Assembly (NCBI GenBank): GCA_019247845.1
Contig: JAFBAL010000005.1
Coordinates: 1 to 64,000, forward strand
Direction of reading: 5' to 3'
Length of the DNA: 64,000 nucleotides
From: Alphaproteobacteria bacterium
Lineage (GTDB): Bacteria > Pseudomonadota > Alphaproteobacteria > Micropepsales > Micropepsaceae
Below are positions 9,687-18,184 of this stretch, in pieces. How positions within the stretch are numbered: position 1 is the stretch's first letter; the number at the start of each line of letters is the position of its first letter. A program made the position numbers and the translations under genes. The notes below the pieces were generated by a model, which did no database searches, was not told the DNA's origin, and saw nothing but the letters and a program-made list of their open reading frames with translations.

Positions 9687-10026
9687 CAACCAGGTCCCTG
9701 GGGCCCGACGGGGTTTCGGCCGGCCCCGGCGCTTATATGCGGGCGGCCCCGGCCTTGTCCTATCACGGCTGGGCGAAAGTTTGGCCTAAACCGCGACTTT
9801 TTTGTAACGAAATGCACGATTCCAAGTCCCTGGCGACGAAGAAAGCTCGGCCTTGCCTGGCGGTAACGTTCGAGGGGGCCGGGGCGGTACCGCTTTCGGC
9901 CTGGGGCGGCGCCCGCGTTATTGTGCAGCGCAGCGATTGCCCGCACCGGACCGCCCCGATATAAGCCGCCCGACTTTCCCCTGACACCGACCCGAAGGCG
10001 GCCGAGACCGGCCCAAAAAGATCCCC
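9687..10026. promoter_or_regulatory. Divergent promoter region, RND operon / typA
   Basis: 340 bases without a gene between the two divergent units. Toward typA there is a good sigma70-type promoter (listed separately). Toward the pump, a TATAAG element occurs on the minus strand in the AT-richer part near 9732-9737, without a clear -35. No regulator gene for the pump is next to it. Confidence 0.4.
9937..9965 (+). promoter_or_regulatory. Predicted typA promoter
   Basis: TTGCCC (9937-9942), a 17-base spacer, and TATAAG (9960-9965). Transcription would start near 9972, giving a leader of about 55 bases before the typA ATG. Confidence 0.55.
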
Positions 10027-11853
10027 ATGGAACTGCGCAACATCGCCATCATCGCCCATGTCGACCACGGCAAGACCACGCTGGTGGACCAGCTCCTCAA
10101 GCAGTCGGGCTCGGTGCGCGAGAACCAGCACATGCAGGAGCGGGCGCTCGATTCCAACGACCTGGAGCGCGAACGCGGCATCACCATCCTGGCCAAGTGC
10201 ACCAGCGTCGAGTGGAACGGGACGCGCATCAACATCGTCGACACGCCCGGCCACGCCGATTTCGGCGGCGAGGTGGAGCGCATCCTGTCCATGGTCGACG
10301 GCGTGGTGCTCCTGGTCGACGCGGCCGAGTCGGTCATGCCGCAGACCAAGTTCGTGCTCTCCAAGGCGCTCAAGCTGGGCTTGAAGCCCATCGTCGTGAT
10401 CAACAAGATCGACCGCCAGGACGCCCAGCCGGCCGAGACCCTGGACAGCATCTTCGATCTATTCCTGGCGCTCGAGGCCAACGACTACCAGCTCGATTTC
10501 CATCACCTTTACGCCTCGGGCCGCAACGGCTGGGCGGTCAACGAGCTCGAAGACGAGCGCAAGGACCTCTCCCCGCTGTTCAAGCGCATCGTCGATGACG
10601 TGCCGCCGCCCAAGCCGGTGGCGCTGGCGGGCGACGAGCATCCCTTCAAGATGCTGGTGACGACGCTCGAGGCCGACAACTTCCTGGGCCGCATCCTGAC
10701 GGGGCGCATCGAGAGCGGTGCGATGACCGTCAACCGCGTGATCAAGGTGCTCAACCGCGAGAGCAAGGAGATCGAGCGCGCCCGCGTGACCAAGCTTCTC
10801 GCCTTCCGCGGGCTGGCGCGCACGCCGGTGGCGCGCGCAGAGGCCGGCGACATCGTCGCCATCGCGGGGCTCCAGATCGCGACCGTCGCCGACACGCTCT
10901 GCGACATGGGCGTGAACGAAGCCATTCATGCGACGCCGATCGATCCGCCGACGCTGGCAATGACGGTGTCGGTGAACGACTCGCCGCTGGCGGGCCGCGA
11001 AGGCGACAAGGTGCAGAGCCGCGTCATCCGCGAGCGTCTGCTGCGCGAGGCCGAGGGCAACGTCGCGATCAAGGTGAAAGAGACCGGCGACGGCGCTTTC
11101 GAAGTGGCCGGCCGCGGCGAATTGCAGCTCGGCGTGCTGATCGAGACCATGCGCCGCGAGGGCTTCGAGCTGTCGATCAGCCGTCCGCGCGTTCTGTTCA
11201 AGAGCGAGGGCGGCGAGCGGCTTGAGCCGATGGAAGAGGTCACCATCGACGTCGACGATCCCTATACCGGCGTCGTCATCGAGAAGATCTCGACGCGCAA
11301 GGGCGAGATGACCGACATGCGCCCGACCGGCGCCGGCAAGACGCGCATCGTCTTCACCGCGCCGTCGCGCGGGCTGATCGGCTATCACGGCGAGTTCCTG
11401 ACCGACACGCGGGGCACCGGCGTCATCAACCGGATGTTCTCGGGCTACGCGCCGCACAAGGGCACGATCGCGGGGCGCACCAACGGCGTGCTGATCTCGA
11501 CCGGCGACGGCGAGGCGGTGGCCTATGCGCTGTGGTACCTGGAGGAGCGCGGCAAGCTCTTCATCGTGCCCGGCACCAAGGTCTATCAGGGCATGATCAT
11601 CGGCCAGAACGCCAAGGACAACGACCTCGAGGTCAACCCGCTGAAGGCCAAGCAGCTCACCAACATCCGTACGACCTCGAAGGACGAGGCGGTGCGCTTG
11701 ACGCCCATCGTGCCGATGACCTTGGAGCAGGCCATCGCCTATATCGAGGACGACGAGCTGGTCGAGGTGACGCCGCAGTCCATCCGCATCCGCAAGCGCG
11801 AGCTCAACCCGCACGACCGCAAACGCGCCGCGCGGGCGGAGGCGGAGGTTTAG
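10027..11853 (+). CDS. typA: Ribosome-associated translational GTPase TypA/BipA
   Basis: A 608-residue GTPase of the EF-G family that binds the 70S ribosome and supports 50S assembly and growth under cold or stress. The G motifs are all seen: HVDHGKTT near the N-terminus, the switch region [21 protein letters not shown], and NKIDR. After the G domain come domain II, the EF-G domain III/V-like regions ([38 protein letters not shown]) and the BipA-specific C-terminal domain. Full length matches the family (about 600-610). ATG at 10027; the upstream Shine-Dalgarno is weak. It converges with the small gene at 11857, with only 3 bp between stops. Confidence 0.97.
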   Translation: MELRNIAIIAHVDHGKTTLVDQLLKQSGSVRENQHMQERALDSNDLERERGITILAKCTSVEWNGTRINIVDTPGHADFGGEVERILSMVDGVVLLVDAAESVMPQTKFVLSKALKLGLKPIVVINKIDRQDAQPAETLDSIFDLFLALEANDYQLDFHHLYASGRNGWAVNELEDERKDLSPLFKRIVDDVPPPKPVALAGDEHPFKMLVTTLEADNFLGRILTGRIESGAMTVNRVIKVLNRESKEIERARVTKLLAFRGLARTPVARAEAGDIVAIAGLQIATVADTLCDMGVNEAIHATPIDPPTLAMTVSVNDSPLAGREGDKVQSRVIRERLLREAEGNVAIKVKETGDGAFEVAGRGELQLGVLIETMRREGFELSISRPRVLFKSEGGERLEPMEEVTIDVDDPYTGVVIEKISTRKGEMTDMRPTGAGKTRIVFTAPSRGLIGYHGEFLTDTRGTGVINRMFSGYAPHKGTIAGRTNGVLISTGDGEAVAYALWYLEERGKLFIVPGTKVYQGMIIGQNAKDNDLEVNPLKAKQLTNIRTTSKDEAVRLTPIVPMTLEQAIAYIEDDELVEVTPQSIRIRKRELNPHDRKRAARAEAEV

Positions 11854-11856
11854 GTC

Positions 11857-12117
11857 TCACGCATCCGGCCGCGGCAGGATCATCCCTTCATAGAGATAGA
11901 GGTCCGGCCGCCCGGCCGAGCCGGGGCGGATGCGCGCGAGGCTGTAGGCCGACAGCGCGATGCGGCGCGGCGGCGCGAAGGCGGTGTCGGGAACGGCCGC
12001 GATCGCCTCGGCAAAGGGCTTTCCGCCGTCATCCACCAGTCGCGCCACCGCATAGGTCACGCCGCCCGCGCTCGTGGGCAGGGGGATGACCACCAGATCG
12101 TCCGGAGCATGTTCCAT
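11857..12117 (-). CDS. Hypothetical protein, 86 residues
   Basis: A small cytoplasmic protein that I do not recognise. It starts MEHAPDDLVVIPLPT and ends in a conserved-looking DLYLYEGMILPRPDA. It has no membrane segment or signal peptide. I placed the start at 12117 because a strong GGAGAG lies 5 bases upstream; an in-frame extension to 12180 lacks such a site. Codon use matches the neighbours. It converges with typA. Confidence 0.55.
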   Translation of the reverse strand: MEHAPDDLVVIPLPTSAGGVTYAVARLVDDGGKPFAEAIAAVPDTAFAPPRRIALSAYSLARIRPGSAGRPDLYLYEGMILPRPDA

Positions 12118-12192
12118 GTCTCTCTCCAGCACGCCTTGACCGCCCGGCGGACGGGCGTTCGCCGGACCGGCGCGCGCCATACACCGGACCGT

Positions 12193-12519
12193 TCAGGGCC
12201 GCCCCACCTTCACGCCCGTCTTGCGGTGGCTGGCGAAATAGAGCCTGAGCACCCAGTTCATCTTGGTCTGCCAGCCCTTGCCCTGCTTCTTGAACCAGCG
12301 CACCACGTCCTCGTCGAGGCGGATGGTGATGCTTTTCTTGCGGGTCCCGGGCATGGGGAAGAGACCGACATAGATCGGACCATTGCGAATTTGCTGGTCC
12401 GTCAGCTCGGGAATGTCGCTGAAGTCGATTTGATCGTCGGGAAGCGCTGCAAGCGCATCGAGTTCAGCTTTAAGTTCCGGCGTCAGCTTAGGGCGCTTCT
12501 TCGTAAGCCTCACGCTCAC
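12193..12519 (-). CDS. brnA: BrnA-type antitoxin (ribbon-helix-helix)
   Basis: Antitoxin that neutralises BrnT and represses the operon. The C-terminal part shows the BrnA signature: GTRKKSITIRLDEDVVRWFKKQGKGWQ, followed by NWVLRLYFASHRK, a ribbon-helix-helix DNA-binding fold. The N-terminal half (KLTPELKAELDALAALPDDQIDFSDIPELT) is the acidic toxin-binding part. The start is uncertain: no ATG with a ribosome site is present, and GTG codons at 12519 and 12513 both lie in a hairpin. I use 12519 (108 residues). The gene overlaps brnT by 32 bases, so translation is probably coupled. A longer in-frame start (12576 or 12654) is possible. Confidence 0.8.
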   Translation of the reverse strand: MSVRLTKKRPKLTPELKAELDALAALPDDQIDFSDIPELTDQQIRNGPIYVGLFPMPGTRKKSITIRLDEDVVRWFKKQGKGWQTKMNWVLRLYFASHRKTGVKVGRP

Positions 12520-12781
12520 GAGGTGAGGCTTTTCGCGCCGAGACGATGCGGTAGACTTCTTCGTCGCCTTCTTCACGGACCGTGTGGGAAACAACGTAGA
12601 GTCTTCCGTTGATTTCACCGATCGTACGCCAGCGGATCTCTCCATGATCGTCACCTTCGATATCCGGTCGTCTCAGCGGGTCGCAAAACACTTGTATGGC
12701 GTTTTCGAACCTTATTCCGTGCTTACGCCGATTGGCTTCCGATTTCCTCGGATCCCATTCGTACCTGATCTTATCCGCCAT
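12488..12781 (-). CDS. brnT: BrnT-type ribonuclease toxin
   Basis: A 97-residue toxin of the BrnT family, a RelE-fold ribonuclease that stops translation. The family start YEWDPRKSEANRRKHGIRFENAIQVF is plain, followed by GEIRWRTIGEINGRLYVVSHTVREE and YRIVSARKASPREREAYE, which holds the catalytic Arg/Lys/His surface. ATG at 12781. The toxin gene comes first and the antitoxin second, the normal brnTA order. The two palindromes 17-39 bases upstream of the start are the likely autoregulatory operators. Confidence 0.9.
   Translation of the reverse strand: MADKIRYEWDPRKSEANRRKHGIRFENAIQVFCDPLRRPDIEGDDHGEIRWRTIGEINGRLYVVSHTVREEGDEEVYRIVSARKASPREREAYEEAP
12505..12531 (-). promoter_or_regulatory. Hairpin over the brnA start
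   Basis: Perfect 9-bp inverted repeat AAGCCTCAC (12505-12513) and GTGAGGCTT (12523-12531) with a 9-base loop. On the minus-strand mRNA one possible GTG start lies in the loop and the other at the edge of the stem, inside the end of brnT. Confidence 0.5.
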
Positions 12782-12797
12782 CCTAGCCCCGCAGCCG

Positions 12798-12820
12798 TGT
12801 AGCTACAAGTGTACGTACAC
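12798..12820. promoter_or_regulatory. Tandem palindromic operators upstream of brnT
   Basis: Two perfect palindromes side by side: TGTAGCTACA (12798-12807) and GTGTACGTACAC (12809-12820). They share the core TGTA-SS-TACA and their centres are 12 bp apart, about one helical turn. The position just upstream of brnT suits binding by a ribbon-helix-helix protein such as BrnA. A weak promoter on the minus strand (TTGCCG, 18 bases, TACGAT; 12849-12878) lies just before them. Confidence 0.6.
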
Positions 12821-12880
12821 GCGCGGCCGCAGCCGCCTACCCGGGGTAATCGTAGCTTAAAGGCGGCTTTTACGGCAAGG

Positions 12881-13729
12881 TCAGCGGCGCAGCAGGCCCA
12901 GCCGGCCGCCGATCATCCTGTCGACCACGCGCTTGGGCAGGGTGTTCAGGATGAAGTTCTGCAGCGGCTCGGGCGTCAGCGTGTAGCGCCATTTGGGCTT
13001 GCGCGTGATGAGCGCGTGATGGATCGCCTTGCCCAGCTGCTCGGGCTTGAGGCCCTTGGGCCCGTTCGTGACCGCATAGCTGAGAACGTTCTCGAGTTTC
13101 CCGCGATAGGGCGTGTCGTCGTATTGCGACGTATCGATCTCTTCCGCCTTGGTCCAGATCTGCGTCGCCACCGCCCCCGGCGCGATCACCACGACGTCGA
13201 TGCCGAACAGCATCAATTCGCGGCGCAGCGATTCCGACAGGCCTTCGAGGCCGAACTTCGAGGCGCAATAGGGCGCCATGAACGGGTTGGCGTTGCGCCC
13301 GCCGACCGAGGAGATCATCACGATCCTGCCTCGCCTGCCCTTGCGCTGGGCATCGACGCCGAGCAGCGGCGCGAAGGCCTGGGTCACGATCACCTGGCCG
13401 GTCAGGTTGACCTCGAGCTGGTGGCGGAACTCGTCGATCTTGAGATAGAGCAGCGGGCCCGCGATCGCGACGCCGGCGTTGTTGACGAGGCCGAACAGCG
13501 TCTCGCCGGCGAGCGCGTCCGAGACAAGCTTGGCCGCCGCGTTCACCGCCTCGACATCGGTCACGTCGAAAAGCAGCGGCACGAAATTGGCGCCGAGCTC
13601 GCGCCGCAACCGCTCGCCGTCCCCGGGCTTGCGCACGCTGCCGAAGACGCGGAAGCCTTTCCTGGTGAGCACTTTCGCCGCGCCCCAGCCGATGCCGGTG
13701 GACGAGCCTGTTACGACGACGCTTTTCAT
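12881..13729 (-). CDS. SDR family oxidoreductase
   Basis: A 282-residue short-chain dehydrogenase/reductase. Key parts: the nucleotide-binding TGSSTGIGWG at residues 7-16, NNAG in LVNNAGVAIAG, the active Ser in MISSVGGR, and YCASK with catalytic Tyr and Lys. The C-terminal half is longer than classical SDRs and basic, like the group often annotated as SDR family NAD(P)-dependent oxidoreductase near retinol-type enzymes. The true start is the ATG at 13729; the open frame extends to 13876 but that part overlaps the divergent phosphatase gene. Substrate is unknown. Confidence 0.87.
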   Translation of the reverse strand: MKSVVVTGSSTGIGWGAAKVLTRKGFRVFGSVRKPGDGERLRRELGANFVPLLFDVTDVEAVNAAAKLVSDALAGETLFGLVNNAGVAIAGPLLYLKIDEFRHQLEVNLTGQVIVTQAFAPLLGVDAQRKGRRGRIVMISSVGGRNANPFMAPYCASKFGLEGLSESLRRELMLFGIDVVVIAPGAVATQIWTKAEEIDTSQYDDTPYRGKLENVLSYAVTNGPKGLKPEQLGKAIHHALITRKPKWRYTLTPEPLQNFILNTLPKRVVDRMIGGRLGLLRR

Positions 13730-13767
13730 GGCATGAACCCTTAAAATTGCGATTGAGACGAATATAC

Positions 13768-14550
13768 ATGATCGACGCTGAAACCATCGCTTTCGCGCAT
13801 CGCCTGGCGGAGGTCGCCGGCGAGACGATCCGTCCCTATTTCCGCAAGAACCTCGCGATCGACGACAAGGGTGCAACCAAAGGCAGCATCTTCGATCCTG
13901 TCACCGAAGCCGACCGCGGCGCCGAGCGCGCCATCCGCGCCGTCATCGCGCGCGAGCGTCCGGACGACGGCATCCTGGGCGAGGAGTTCGGCGAGACGGC
14001 CGGCACGAGCGGCTATCGCTGGGTGCTCGATCCCGTCGACGGCACGCGCGCCTTCATCAACGGCCGCCACGAATGGGGCACGCTGATCGCGCTGGAGAAG
14101 GACATGCGTCCCGTGCTCGGCCTGATCGATCAGCCGGTGATCGGCGAGCGCTTCCTGGGCGTCAACGGCACGGCCTCTTTCAACGGCGCGCCGATCGGCG
14201 TGCGCAGCTGCGCGAAGATCGAGGACGCGGTGCTGTGCTGCACCCATCCCTACGCCTATTTCGAGGCCGACGAGCGCGCGGGCTTCCGCCGCGTGTCGGG
14301 CGCGGTGCGCATGAGCCGCTTCGGCGGCGACTGCTACATCTTCGCGATGCTGGCGATGGGTTTCTGCGACGTGATCGTGGAATCGAGCTTCCACCGCTGG
14401 GACGTCGCGGCCCTGATCCCGCTGATCGAAGGCGCGGGCGGCGTCATCACCGACTGGGCGGGCGGCGATCCGAGCGCGGGCGGACGATGTCTGGCGAGCG
14501 GCGACAAGCGCGTGCACGCGCAGGCCGTCGCGCTGCTCAAGGGCGGATAG
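13768..14550 (+). CDS. hisN: Histidinol-phosphatase, inositol monophosphatase family
   Basis: A 260-residue Mg-dependent sugar/polyol phosphatase of the IMPase fold. The metal-site motifs are intact: GEEFGE, then DPVDGTRAFINGRHEWGTLIAL (WVLDPVDGTRAFI is the HisN-type form), and WDVAALIPLIEGAGG. HisN converts L-histidinol phosphate to histidinol in histidine synthesis; FINGRHEWGT is typical of this subgroup, but a related IMPase role cannot be excluded. ATG at 13768 follows GAGACG. It diverges from the SDR gene with 38 bp between the starts. Confidence 0.85.
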   Translation: MIDAETIAFAHRLAEVAGETIRPYFRKNLAIDDKGATKGSIFDPVTEADRGAERAIRAVIARERPDDGILGEEFGETAGTSGYRWVLDPVDGTRAFINGRHEWGTLIALEKDMRPVLGLIDQPVIGERFLGVNGTASFNGAPIGVRSCAKIEDAVLCCTHPYAYFEADERAGFRRVSGAVRMSRFGGDCYIFAMLAMGFCDVIVESSFHRWDVAALIPLIEGAGGVITDWAGGDPSAGGRCLASGDKRVHAQAVALLKGG

Positions 14551-14658
14551 CCGTCGCTATCGAACGCGGGCGTCGCGGATTGCTCTTTGCCTTCCAGGGC
14601 TTGGAAGAAATTCGCGCAATCCTTATCGAACGCGCCTGAAACGGGCGGATAATGCGCC

Positions 14659-14985
14659 ATGACCCAAAAGAACGAGCAGCCGGTAGCTCCTGAGCCGGCA
14701 ACACCTCTCCCCGCCTATCCCGTGGATCTGGCGCCGGAGCTCCTTCGACCCGAGATCACCGAGGTGATGTTGCGGGCTCAGCTGGCCGAAGCGTTGTTCC
14801 TGATACGCGATGCCGGGTTCCTGTATCGCAACACGGGGGGCGAACCCATAGATCGCGGCGGCTTCGTCAACCACGCCGAAGGCCTGATGCAGTCCTCGAT
14901 CAAGGTCGCGGACTGCATTGCGCGGCTGAACGGGGCCGCACCGCCGGCGGCGGAGAAGCGTGCGCGCAAAAAGGAAAACGAATAG
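14659..14985 (+). CDS. Hypothetical protein, 108 residues
   Basis: A small soluble protein that I do not recognise. It begins with a Pro-rich stretch (APEPATPLPAYPVD), has a helical middle (ITEVMLRAQLAEALFLIRDAG) and ends in a basic tail, KRARKKENE. It lies 4 bases upstream of the GGQPGNRNALKHG gene in the same direction, and the two probably form one unit. No signal peptide or membrane helix is seen. Confidence 0.6.
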   Translation: MTQKNEQPVAPEPATPLPAYPVDLAPELLRPEITEVMLRAQLAEALFLIRDAGFLYRNTGGEPIDRGGFVNHAEGLMQSSIKVADCIARLNGAAPPAAEKRARKKENE

Positions 14986-14989
14986 CGCC

Positions 14990-15886
14990 ATGACGGCCAG
15001 CGGCATCGTGCGGCGCAAGCGCGGCGGTCAGCCGGGAAACAGGAACGCGCTCAAGCATGGCTGCACCGTCGCCCGCGCTCGCGCTCTCAAGGCGCGGGTG
15101 CGGGCTTGGCGCAAGCGAACGCGTGCGCTGATCGCGCTTGCGGAGGTGCAGGTCGCGTTACGGCGTGCGGATGAAGCCGTGGATGCCCGCCAATCCGTCG
15201 TCGAAGGTGTAGCCGACGATCGCGCCCGAGGGCGAGATGCCGCTGACCAGGGTGCCGCTTTGGGCGGTGTGCGCACCCGAGACGTCGAAGATCTCGTCGG
15301 TTCCGTCGCCGTGATGGATGAACCCGTAGTTGCGCTGGTCGCTCCCCTCGAGCCAGCCCACCACCTGCCGGTCGCCGTTCACCGCGGCCATCGTGATGAT
15401 GTAGGTGTTGACGGGATTGTCGCCCGGAAGCTCGAAGGAGCGGAAGCCGCCGGCCACGTTGCGGATATAGCCGTGCCGGTTGCCGGTGGCCTTGTCGGTA
15501 TAGATGCCGCTGACCGCGCCGGTGTCGTCGATGGCGCTGATGCCGACGTTCTGCCAGCCCGCATGCTTGACGAAGGTGAGCGTGCCGTCGGGGGCGCGCA
15601 GATAGGGCAGCGACCTGCCCTTGTGCAGGCAATTGCCCGCCATGGTGCCGGCGGCATTGATGCCGATCGTGCCCGTGAAGCCGCAGCCCTTCAGCTTCAG
15701 GACCTTCACGTCGCCGTCGGACGTGCGCAGGAAGACGTCTTCGCGCGTGGGGCCGGAGTCTGGCCTGCCGCGATGCCGGAATCGTCGAGGCCTTTGACGA
15801 TCGCGTCGGCCTTCTTGAAGAAGATGTCGGTGAGCGTGCCGTCGGGGCTGCGGATGAAGCCGCGGTTGTTGTGCCCCTTGAGATAG
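14990..15886 (+). CDS. GGQPGNRNALKHG-type small protein with abnormal C-terminal run-on
   Basis: The first about 55 residues are convincing: a basic start RRKRGGQPGNRNALKHG, followed by a helical Arg/Ala-rich segment, as in many short hypothetical proteins near phage-like or small accessory genes. From about 15158 the frame runs, without a stop, antisense through the HAF-repeat gene and only stops at 15886; that part is low-complexity and looks like a shadow. The genuine protein has probably lost its own stop codon or been cut by a rearrangement. Reliable part: 14990 to about 15160. Confidence 0.35.
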   Translation: MTASGIVRRKRGGQPGNRNALKHGCTVARARALKARVRAWRKRTRALIALAEVQVALRRADEAVDARQSVVEGVADDRARGRDAADQGAALGGVRTRDVEDLVGSVAVMDEPVVALVAPLEPAHHLPVAVHRGHRDDVGVDGIVARKLEGAEAAGHVADIAVPVAGGLVGIDAADRAGVVDGADADVLPARMLDEGERAVGGAQIGQRPALVQAIARHGAGGIDADRAREAAALQLQDLHVAVGRAQEDVFARGAGVWPAAMPESSRPLTIASAFLKKMSVSVPSGLRMKPRLLCPLR

Positions 15887-16170
15887 ACGCCCGCGACCGT
15901 CGCGTCGTCGAGGACCGTTTCCGCGCCCATGTTGGTGGCGGCGAAGACCGGGAAGGTCGTGAACGTCCCGTCGGGCATGCGCAGATAGCCGCATCGCATT
16001 CCGCAAGCGTCGGTGTGGGCGGGAGCGTAGGCGCCGGCGACGATGCCCGAGGGGCTGATCGCTTCCGCATAGGTGATGCTCGCGCCGGGCGCGTCGATCC
16101 TGGTGACGACGGGCGCGGCGAGAGCGGGAGCAGCCAGCGCCAGAAGCGGAGCGATCGCAAGACACCGCAT
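15158..16170 (-). pseudogene. HAF-repeat secreted protein, frameshifted
   Basis: A secreted repeat protein of the HAF family, broken by one frameshift. The N-terminal part reads from ATG at 16170: a signal peptide (MRCLAIAPLLALAAPALAA), then repeats such as CGYLRMPDGTFTTFP and NRGFIRSPDGTL. This frame ends at 15706. The rest continues in another frame from about 15760 (EDVFLRTSDG, GYIRNVAGGFRSF, YGFIHHGDGTDEIF, GIHGFIRTP) to a TAA at 15158. The switch lies near 15738-15770 in a GC-rich run, so a sequencing error is possible. Joined, it is about 337 residues and parallels the intact neighbour upstream. Function is unknown. Confidence 0.75.
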
Positions 16171-16266
16171 GATCGTTTTTCCTTTATGGCGCGCGCGTCG
16201 AACTCTCCGTCAGGTGGCGAGCCTGCGCAATGCTACCGAAAATCGCGTTCGGATGCCATGCGCATC

Positions 16267-17301
16267 TTACGGCGTCCTGACGAAGCCCCGCATCGTGACG
16301 CCGTCGATCGACGAGGTTCCGGCGATGACGCCGGACGCGCCGATCTGGGCGTCGAGCGTGCCGGTGCCGGGATCGGTGCCGTTCACGGCGTCGAACATCT
16401 CGATGCTGCCGTCGCCGTGGCGCATATAGCCGTGATGGGTGCCGTCCTTGGCCCGGAACGTACCGACCACCATGCGGTCGTCGGCGACGATCGCCATCGA
16501 CACCGGCGACATGTCCTTGGCGTGGGGAAGGTCGAAGGTCGCGATGCTGCCGTCGGGCGTGCGCACGAAGCCATGCTTGTTGTCGCGGTTGTCGACGAAG
16601 AGGCCGGCGACGGCGCCGTCGTGGTCGATGGCCTGCGCGAAGGTGCCTTGCCTCTGGTGCGTGCCGGCGCCCGGGACATCGAAGATCGTCACGGGCCCGC
16701 CGCTCTGGTAGAGAAAGCCGTGACGCTCGCCGTCGCCGTTGAAGCAGCTGCCGGTGATGAACGCATCGGCATTGATGTCTTGCGGGTCGGTCGTGGAGAA
16801 TCTTCCGATATGGAACGTCCCGGTCGTGCCATCCGGAGCGCGGACGAAGCCGATATTGCGCCTGGAGACCGCGAAGGCCTCGCCCACGATCAGGCCGTCG
16901 GCATTGATGTCGCGAGCCTCGACGGCGGTCGCGTCCGCCACGCCAAAGGTCGTCAAGCTCCCATTGGCGGTGTGCACGAAGCCCTGTTCCGCGGCGTTGC
17001 CGGGAAAGACGTATGTGCCGGTCACCGCGCCGTCGTTGTTGATGTCGGCCGGAAGCGTCTGCCCTTGTCCGGGCACCTCGAAGACCGCGAAGCTGCCGTC
17101 GGGCGTGCGAAGATAGCCGCAGTAGTGGCTGCAGCCCGCAATGTTATGCCCGATGGCGCGGCCCGTCACGGTGCCCGTCGCATTGATCCCCGTGACGGTC
17201 GTGTCATGCGCGCCCGGCACGTTGAACTGGATGATGGTCGGGCTCGCGGCGGCCGGCGCGCACAACACGAGCGACAGGACTGCAACGTCACGCAAACGCA
17301 T
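16267..17301 (-). CDS. HAF-repeat secreted protein
   Basis: A 344-residue exported protein of HAF-type repeats. A signal peptide (MRLRDVAVLSLVLCAPAAAS) precedes about seven repeats of the form GFVRTPDG.F.TFD.PGA.....I...G.V.G (for example CGYLRTPDGSFAVFEVPG, KHGFVRTPDGSIATFDLP, HHGYMRHGDGSIEMFD, MRGFVRTP). These are thought to be beta-strand repeats of extracellular proteins; no activity is known. I chose ATG at 17301 as the signal peptide start. It overlaps the end of the hydrolase gene by 14 bases, so it may be part of the same transcript. It is a paralogue of the frameshifted gene downstream. Confidence 0.8.
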   Translation of the reverse strand: MRLRDVAVLSLVLCAPAAASPTIIQFNVPGAHDTTVTGINATGTVTGRAIGHNIAGCSHYCGYLRTPDGSFAVFEVPGQGQTLPADINNDGAVTGTYVFPGNAAEQGFVHTANGSLTTFGVADATAVEARDINADGLIVGEAFAVSRRNIGFVRAPDGTTGTFHIGRFSTTDPQDINADAFITGSCFNGDGERHGFLYQSGGPVTIFDVPGAGTHQRQGTFAQAIDHDGAVAGLFVDNRDNKHGFVRTPDGSIATFDLPHAKDMSPVSMAIVADDRMVVGTFRAKDGTHHGYMRHGDGSIEMFDAVNGTDPGTGTLDAQIGASGVIAGTSSIDGVTMRGFVRTP

Positions 17302-18184
17302 CGAAGGCACTCCAGAACCGCGCCCGGATGGTATCATTCTCCATCAGGATTTCATGCTCGCTGTCGAACATATCGACCCAGGTTCCGTTGGGCAGGCGAC
17401 GCGTGAAGTCCTGCGCCGCGGCATTCACGCAGATGCGGTCCTTGCCTGCGCCGCAGACCAGCACCGGCGCCGTGATCGCTTCCGCGAAGCCCGGCGCGCG
17501 CAGCCGCGCCATCGAGCGATAGGCCGCCTCCAGCCAGCCCCAGGTCGGGCCCGCAAGGCGCAGATCGGGATGGTCGCCCAGGAATTTCTGCGTGGCCGCG
17601 AAGCGCTCTCGGTCCGAGGTCACCAGCTGCGTGTCGAATGTGATGAGGAACGGGTCGCGCGCGGCCATGCCCCAGGCGAAGGCGTCGCCTTGGCCGAGCG
17701 CGTTCTCGGCGGCGCAGACCGCGCGCGCCAGCCAGCCGGGATAGCCGCGCGTCGAGACCTGGATCATCGGCGCGGTGACGGCCGCGGCGCGGATCGCGCC
17801 GGGGCGGTCGTGCAAGGTGCGCAGCAGGATATGCGCGCCCATCGAATGGGCGAGCGCCAGCGGCGGCGTCTCGCTCAGTGGACGGACGATCTGGTCGAGG
17901 AAGCTTTTCAGGTCGTCGTCGTATTGCGCGAAGTCGCGCACATGGGCGGGCAGGGGATCGGCCAGCGCCCGCGCCGATCCGCCCTGTCCGCGCCAGTCGA
18001 AGGTGGCGACGGTGAAGCCGCGCGCCAGAAGCTCTGCGACGACCTCGTCGTATTTCTCGATGAACTCGGTCTGGCCGTGCAGCAGCACGACGACGCCGCG
18101 CGTGTGCTCCGCGCCGCCGAATATGCCGCAGCGCAGCCGCGTGCCGTCGGCCGTGGTGACGAAGCGCGGTGTGAAAGGAATCAG
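17288..18184 (-). CDS. Alpha/beta hydrolase (lysophospholipase-like)
   Basis: A hydrolase of about 298 residues of the serine-aminopeptidase/lysophospholipase group. It shows LLHGQTEFIEKYDEV with the oxyanion region, FDWRGQGGSARA, the nucleophile elbow AHSMGAHI (GxSxG in the variant HSMGA), LVCGAGKDRI with the catalytic Asp, and FDSEHEILME with the catalytic His. The start is odd: there is no ATG, GTG or TTG at the expected place. A CTG at 18184 overlapping the TGA of the SCP2 gene, or an ATT at 18181, fits best, with translation coupled to the upstream gene. Substrate is unknown. Confidence 0.8.
   Translation of the reverse strand: MIPFTPRFVTTADGTRLRCGIFGGAEHTRGVVVLLHGQTEFIEKYDEVVAELLARGFTVATFDWRGQGGSARALADPLPAHVRDFAQYDDDLKSFLDQIVRPLSETPPLALAHSMGAHILLRTLHDRPGAIRAAAVTAPMIQVSTRGYPGWLARAVCAAENALGQGDAFAWGMAARDPFLITFDTQLVTSDRERFAATQKFLGDHPDLRLAGPTWGWLEAAYRSMARLRAPGFAEAITAPVLVCGAGKDRICVNAAAQDFTRRLPNGTWVDMFDSEHEILMENDTIRARFWSAFDAFA

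Noticed and set aside
10459..11814. Minus-strand frame opposite typA
   Set aside because: Shadow of a highly conserved gene.
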